Source of the DNA: an uncultured Gammaproteobacteria bacterium | GTDB lineage: Bacteria > Pseudomonadota > Gammaproteobacteria > Pseudomonadales > Pseudohongiellaceae | Assembly (NCBI GenBank): GCA_903876785.1 | Contig: CAIRBI010000286.1 | Span: 1-50,371 of the forward strand | Direction of reading: 5' to 3' | DNA: 50,371 nucleotides | Part shown: positions 46,259-50,371 of the stretch, in pieces | Position numbering within the stretch: position 1 is the stretch's first letter | How the letters are laid out: the number at the start of each line of letters is the position of its first letter | Program-made: the position numbers and the translations under genes | The notes under the pieces: generated by a model | The model's input: the letters and a program-made list of their open reading frames with translations, nothing else | What the model was told of the DNA's origin: nothing | Database searches by the model: none

Positions 46259-46857
46259 GCTGCGGGCGGCTGCAGCGGCACTGTGGACAGGACCGTATAA
46301 CGCACGGCATCCGGCAGGGTGTCGGAGCGATACAGGTGCACGGCGGTGACTGGCAGATTGCCCCATTGGCCTGCCTGGTGTTGTGTTATCCAGGGTTGGA
46401 GATCAAAGCCTGGATTGAGGCGCTTTTGTGTGGGGCAGGGAGTCGCGGGCAGATGTTTGAGGCGCGCCAGCGTCAGGTGCGGCCGGAAGGGTTTGGTCTC
46501 CCGGGCGTAACCCAGTGCGGCAATTGCTTCGTTCAGGACTGTGGCAAGCCCACTCAGCGCTGGATTTGGTTCCACTCCCAGCCACAGAGCCGATTGAAAA
46601 CTCCCCGCGCCCCGTAACTGCAGCGTAAAAGCACAACGGTTGGCTAGTGCTCGCTGCATGGCGCTGACAATGTCAGGCAGGGCGGGTGCTGACGCAGTGC
46701 CGATGAACTTCAGGGTGATGTGCAGGCTGTCAGGCGCCACGACTCGCAACCCCGCCGCCCGGCTATCAGCGGCTCCCTCCGGTTCGCCCGGCAGGTCGGC
46801 CAGCAGACGGGAGATGACTGGCGTGCAGGGGCAGGCGATGCCGATGAATAGCCGCAA
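46255..46857 (-). CDS. thpR: RNA 2',3'-cyclic phosphodiesterase (2H family)
   Basis: Two HxTL motifs: LHITLKFIG and PHLTLARLK; TTG start codon. Confidence 0.92.
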   Translation of the reverse strand: MRLFIGIACPCTPVISRLLADLPGEPEGAADSRAAGLRVVAPDSLHITLKFIGTASAPALPDIVSAMQRALANRCAFTLQLRGAGSFQSALWLGVEPNPALSGLATVLNEAIAALGYARETKPFRPHLTLARLKHLPATPCPTQKRLNPGFDLQPWITQHQAGQWGNLPVTAVHLYRSDTLPDAVRYTVLSTVPLQPPAA

Positions 46858-47003
46858 TGACGACTCTCCTGGTTTGGTTTTTTTTTTGGGGCGTCACGCA
46901 GTGTGAGCTGGTGCCAAATTGCAGGGCAATAATGCCACGAATGCTGAGGGAGCGAAGACTTTCATTGGTCTGCCCCCGGCCTGCGATGGCATAATGCCGC
47001 CCC

Positions 47004-49325
47004 ATGACTACCTCCAATCGCAAGACCTCATCTCGCCAGGCAAGCAAACAGCCACGCTGGTGGCCGAAATACCTGCTGCGCTTCATGTTGCTAGGCACCG
47101 TTGGGGTGGCCGTCTGGTGCGTCTGGATTGACTACGAGATCCGCCGTGACTTCAGCGCTCTGCAATGGGCGCTGCCTGCCCGCATCTATGCCCGTCCGGT
47201 GGAGCTGTATGTTGGCGCTCACCAGAACGCGGCAGACTTTACCGATTACCTGCGGCGGCTGGGCTATATCCAGACGACCCGCGTAACGGAATCCGGTCAG
47301 TTCAATCCGGCCGGTTCCCGCATCGTTCTGCACACTCGCGGCTTTGCCTTCTGGGATGGCACGGAGCCCAGCATTGCGCTGGAAGTGGGCTTCGATGGCC
47401 AGCGCGTCAGCCTGCTGCGCGCCATTCAGGGCGGGGCCGATGTCCCGCTGGTGCGCATGGAGCCGGTGGAGATCGCGCAGATCAACCCCGGCACCGGTGA
47501 GGATCGGCTGCCCATCGACAAGGAAGAGATTCCGGAAGCGCTCGTCAACGCGGTCATCGCCGTGGAGGATCAGCGCTTCTATGAGCATTTTGGTGTCGAC
47601 CCCATCGGCATTGCGCGCGCACTGGTAGCCAATATTCGCGCGGGCGAGATCGTGCAGGGCGGCAGTACGCTGACTCAGCAACTGGTCAAGAATCTGTATC
47701 TGAATCGCGAAAAAACCCTGCGGCGCAAGATCGAAGAGGCGCTGATGGCGCTGGCGCTGGAGATTCACTTCAGCAAGGAAGACATCCTTTACGCCTATCT
47801 CAACGAGGTGTTCCTCGGACAGGACGGCAGTCGCGCCATTCACGGTTTCGCGCTGGCCTCACAGCACTATTTCGGGCGCCCGCTGCAGCAACTCGATCTT
47901 GACGAACTGGCACTGCTGGCCGGTCTGCCGCGCGGGCCATCTTTCTACAACCCGCAGCGCAACCCGGAGCGCGCCACCGAGCGCCGCAACGTAGTGCTCG
48001 CGCGCATGGCTGCGCAGGGTTACATCACCGCAGAACAGCTCGAAGACGCGCAGGGCGCCACGCTGCAGGTCAGCGCCCGGCCGACCAGTCGGGGCGGCGG
48101 TTATCCGGTGTTCATGGACATGGTGCGCAGCGATCTGGCGCGGGATTATGACGCCGATGCCTTGCGCAACGAGGGACTGCGGATCTTCACCACCCTGGAT
48201 GTCAGCATGCAGGCGTCAGTGGAAGCCATGCTCGACAAGTCCGTGCAGGCGGTCGAGCGGCCGACCAAGGGCGAGCCCGCTCCACTGGAGGCCGCAGTCG
48301 TCATTACCGATGCCGCCACCGGCGATGTGCGGGCACTGGCGGGCAGCCGCCAGTCCGGCTACACCGGCTTCAACCGGGCACTGCTCGCGGACAGGCCCAT
48401 CGGCTCGCTGGTCAAGCCAGCGGTATATCTGGCGGCGCTGGAATCGGGCAACTTCAATCTCGCCTCCGTGCTGGCCGATGATCCTATCAGCATGAAGCTG
48501 GACAATGGCGATCTGTGGGAGCCGAAGAACTACGAAAACACGACGGCCGGCGATGTCTACTTTCACGACGCGCTGGAGCGCTCCCTGAACCTGGCGACTG
48601 TGGACCTGGGCATGAAGGTGGGCGTCGACCGGGTTGCCTACATGCTGAGTCGGCTCGGGCATACCGATCGTATTGAACCCTATCCGTCATTGCTGCTGGG
48701 CGCCATCAACATGACGCCCGTGGAAGTCGCCCAGATATATCAGACACTGGCCAGCGGTGGTTTTCGCTCGCCCCTGCGCGCCGTCGAGGCGGTCACCACC
48801 GGCGAGGGTGAGCCGCTCGAGCGTTATGGCATGGAGACCGATCAGGTGGCAGATCCGTCCTCGGTTTTCCTGCTGGAGTATGCGATGCAGGGCGTCTTCG
48901 AGCGTGGCACAGCCAAGACTGCCGCCCCACGGCTCGACAATCAGCTGCCGCTGGCGGGCAAGACCGGCACCACCAATGATTCGCGCGACAGCTGGTTTGC
49001 TGGCTATGGCGACGATCTGGTGGGGGTGGTGTGGCTGGGGCACGACGACAACCGCGAGACTGGTCTCACCGGTGCCACCGGCGCTTTGCGGGTGTGGACG
49101 GATATCATGGCGGAGCTGGATATCCAGCCCCGGCAATCGTTGCCACCGGCCGATATTCAGTGGCAGAGCGTCGCCCTGCGGCCCGTGCGCGTGGCCGAGG
49201 CCCGCAATTGCCTGGAGACCCGACAGTTACCCTTCCGGGCCGGAGCATTGCCGGATGCGGCGGTCAGTTGCGAGACAGGTGGTTCCCTGATGGAGCGCGT
49301 CTTCGACCGCTTCCGAGGCTGGTAG
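47004..49325 (+). CDS. mrcB: Penicillin-binding protein 1B
   Basis: Transglycosylase motifs EDQRFYEHFGVDPIGIARAL, GGSTLTQQLVKNLYL; transpeptidase GKTGTTNDSRDSWFAGY. Confidence 0.97.
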   Translation: MTTSNRKTSSRQASKQPRWWPKYLLRFMLLGTVGVAVWCVWIDYEIRRDFSALQWALPARIYARPVELYVGAHQNAADFTDYLRRLGYIQTTRVTESGQFNPAGSRIVLHTRGFAFWDGTEPSIALEVGFDGQRVSLLRAIQGGADVPLVRMEPVEIAQINPGTGEDRLPIDKEEIPEALVNAVIAVEDQRFYEHFGVDPIGIARALVANIRAGEIVQGGSTLTQQLVKNLYLNREKTLRRKIEEALMALALEIHFSKEDILYAYLNEVFLGQDGSRAIHGFALASQHYFGRPLQQLDLDELALLAGLPRGPSFYNPQRNPERATERRNVVLARMAAQGYITAEQLEDAQGATLQVSARPTSRGGGYPVFMDMVRSDLARDYDADALRNEGLRIFTTLDVSMQASVEAMLDKSVQAVERPTKGEPAPLEAAVVITDAATGDVRALAGSRQSGYTGFNRALLADRPIGSLVKPAVYLAALESGNFNLASVLADDPISMKLDNGDLWEPKNYENTTAGDVYFHDALERSLNLATVDLGMKVGVDRVAYMLSRLGHTDRIEPYPSLLLGAINMTPVEVAQIYQTLASGGFRSPLRAVEAVTTGEGEPLERYGMETDQVADPSSVFLLEYAMQGVFERGTAKTAAPRLDNQLPLAGKTGTTNDSRDSWFAGYGDDLVGVVWLGHDDNRETGLTGATGALRVWTDIMAELDIQPRQSLPPADIQWQSVALRPVRVAEARNCLETRQLPFRAGALPDAAVSCETGGSLMERVFDRFRGW

Positions 49326-49327
49326 GT

Positions 49328-49861
49328 ATGCCACTGAGAAGAATGATGATGAAGAATGTTCTGCTGATCCTGGCTCTCGGCCTGCTCACCGCCTGTAGCG
49401 GCAACATGGGCCGGGGCATCCCCGCGCCGGTCGAGACTCGTGGTCAGGTGATCCGTGCTCCGGCACCGGAGCCCGTGCAGCCGCCCATAGTCGGCCGCGT
49501 CATCGAGCCGATCGTGGAGCGTGATGTGCGTCCGGTTGAGGTCATACCGCCTAGCACGTCCGAGCCGGTCAGGCCCCCAACTCCCGCGTCGCCCGTGGCG
49601 ACACTGATGGCCTCCGTGGACACTGCCGTGGCAGCGGGCGAGCTCGAACAAGCTGCCGCGTTGTGCGAGCGCGCCTTGCGCATCAGCCCGCGTGACGGCT
49701 ATGTGTGGTATCGGTTGGCGAGTATCCGCTTTCAGCAACAGCGGTACTCGGACGCGGATGGTTTCGCGCGGCGCGCACTCGGCTTTGCCGGTGGGGATCG
49801 CGGGCTGGTGCAGGCTATCGACAGCCTGCTTGCCCGGATCGCCGTGGTCCAGCGGCAATAG
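49328..49861 (+). CDS. TPR-like lipoprotein
   Basis: Lipobox LLTACSG; Pro-rich linker; C-terminal AAALCERALRISPRDGYVWYRLASIRFQQQRYSDADGFARRAL TPR-like. Confidence 0.85.
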   Translation: MPLRRMMMKNVLLILALGLLTACSGNMGRGIPAPVETRGQVIRAPAPEPVQPPIVGRVIEPIVERDVRPVEVIPPSTSEPVRPPTPASPVATLMASVDTAVAAGELEQAAALCERALRISPRDGYVWYRLASIRFQQQRYSDADGFARRALGFAGGDRGLVQAIDSLLARIAVVQRQ

Positions 49862-49883
49862 CGTCACTTTCAAGTCTACTCGC

Positions 49884-50371
49884 CTAGTAAGTGTCTTCCA
49901 GGTAGCGGCCCGCTGCCTTCAGTCCTTCCACACTCAGGCTCAGAGGAGCCAGAATCTCCTCCATGGCCGTCGCCACGCAGGCCGCCATGCTGCGCCCGCC
50001 GCACACCAGAATTTGTCCGCCTTGTTCCAGCAGTGCTCTTATCTGCGCGGCATCCGCCTTGAGCTTGTCCTGAACATAGGCGCGTTCGCCGCCTCTTGAG
50101 AAGGCCGTCTGCAGCCCCGTGAGTCTGCCATCGTGCAGCCAGCTCTGGAGGTCCTTTTCGTAAAGAAAGTCAGACTGCGGGTTGCGTCCACCCCAGTACA
50201 GATACATCGGGTGCTGCGCTCCCTTGAGTCCTCTGTTATGTGCGCGGTTGTGGCGGATGAAGCCGACCAACGGCGCTATGCCGGTGCCAGCGCCGATCAG
50301 AATGACCGGCTGCTTGCCGCGTGCCGGACGGAACAGCGGGTTGTCTTGAATGAAGGCCTGGACTTCCTGCC
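49884..50371 (-). CDS. FAD/NADPH flavoprotein reductase C-terminal part (CysJ/CPR-like; 5' truncated by window)
   Basis: ILIGAGTGIAPLVGFIRHN upstream in frame; MYLYWGGRNPQSDFLYEKDLQSW; ILVCGGRSMAACVATAMEEIL; ends GRYLEDTY. Confidence 0.88.
   Translation of the reverse strand, partial: QEVQAFIQDNPLFRPARGKQPVILIGAGTGIAPLVGFIRHNRAHNRGLKGAQHPMYLYWGGRNPQSDFLYEKDLQSWLHDGRLTGLQTAFSRGGERAYVQDKLKADAAQIRALLEQGGQILVCGGRSMAACVATAMEEILAPLSLSVEGLKAAGRYLEDTY

Noticed and set aside
46878-46887. Run of ten T residues upstream of thpR as a phase-variable tract
   Set aside because: Intergenic and isolated; a single homopolymer gives no evidence of phase variation
1-50371. CRISPR array, tRNA or rRNA genes
   Set aside because: No regularly spaced repeats and no tRNA/rRNA-like sequence noticed; a tRNAscan/Infernal run would be needed to exclude them formally

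Overview
50,371-base gammaproteobacterial chromosomal window, almost fully coding, read by eye with the supplied ORF track. No database search or folding was run. Housekeeping core: lhr-like helicase 3' end, FAH hydrolase, SlyD-like PPIase, rppH-ptsP-(Arc-like)-lgt-thyA-folA, argA-argE-phhB, hemW-rdgB-metW-metX-yggU-yggT-proC, mrcB/PBP1B. Accessory content: three TonB-dependent receptors; a receptor / secreted Asp-box beta-propeller with CECC and CPHHGP motifs / thioredoxin-like operon; a receptor / PHP hydrolase / PhoX phosphatase operon; a Panacea-domain antitoxin with a short candidate toxin; an AbrB/PIN toxin-antitoxin pair; an MscS-like / channel-less MgtE-like / MgtE overlapping triad; and a 757-aa protein with a divergent class III nucleotidyl cyclase-like domain. 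Structural DNA signals: a 32-bp perfect inverted repeat between convergent genes, two REP-like elements (one inside the phoX-like reading frame), two short tandem duplications, and several operator-like palindromes. The best candidates for something undescribed are the Cys-motif propeller/thioredoxin/TonB operon, the cyclase-like protein and the Panacea-linked partner. No rRNA, tRNA, CRISPR array or intact transposon was recognised.
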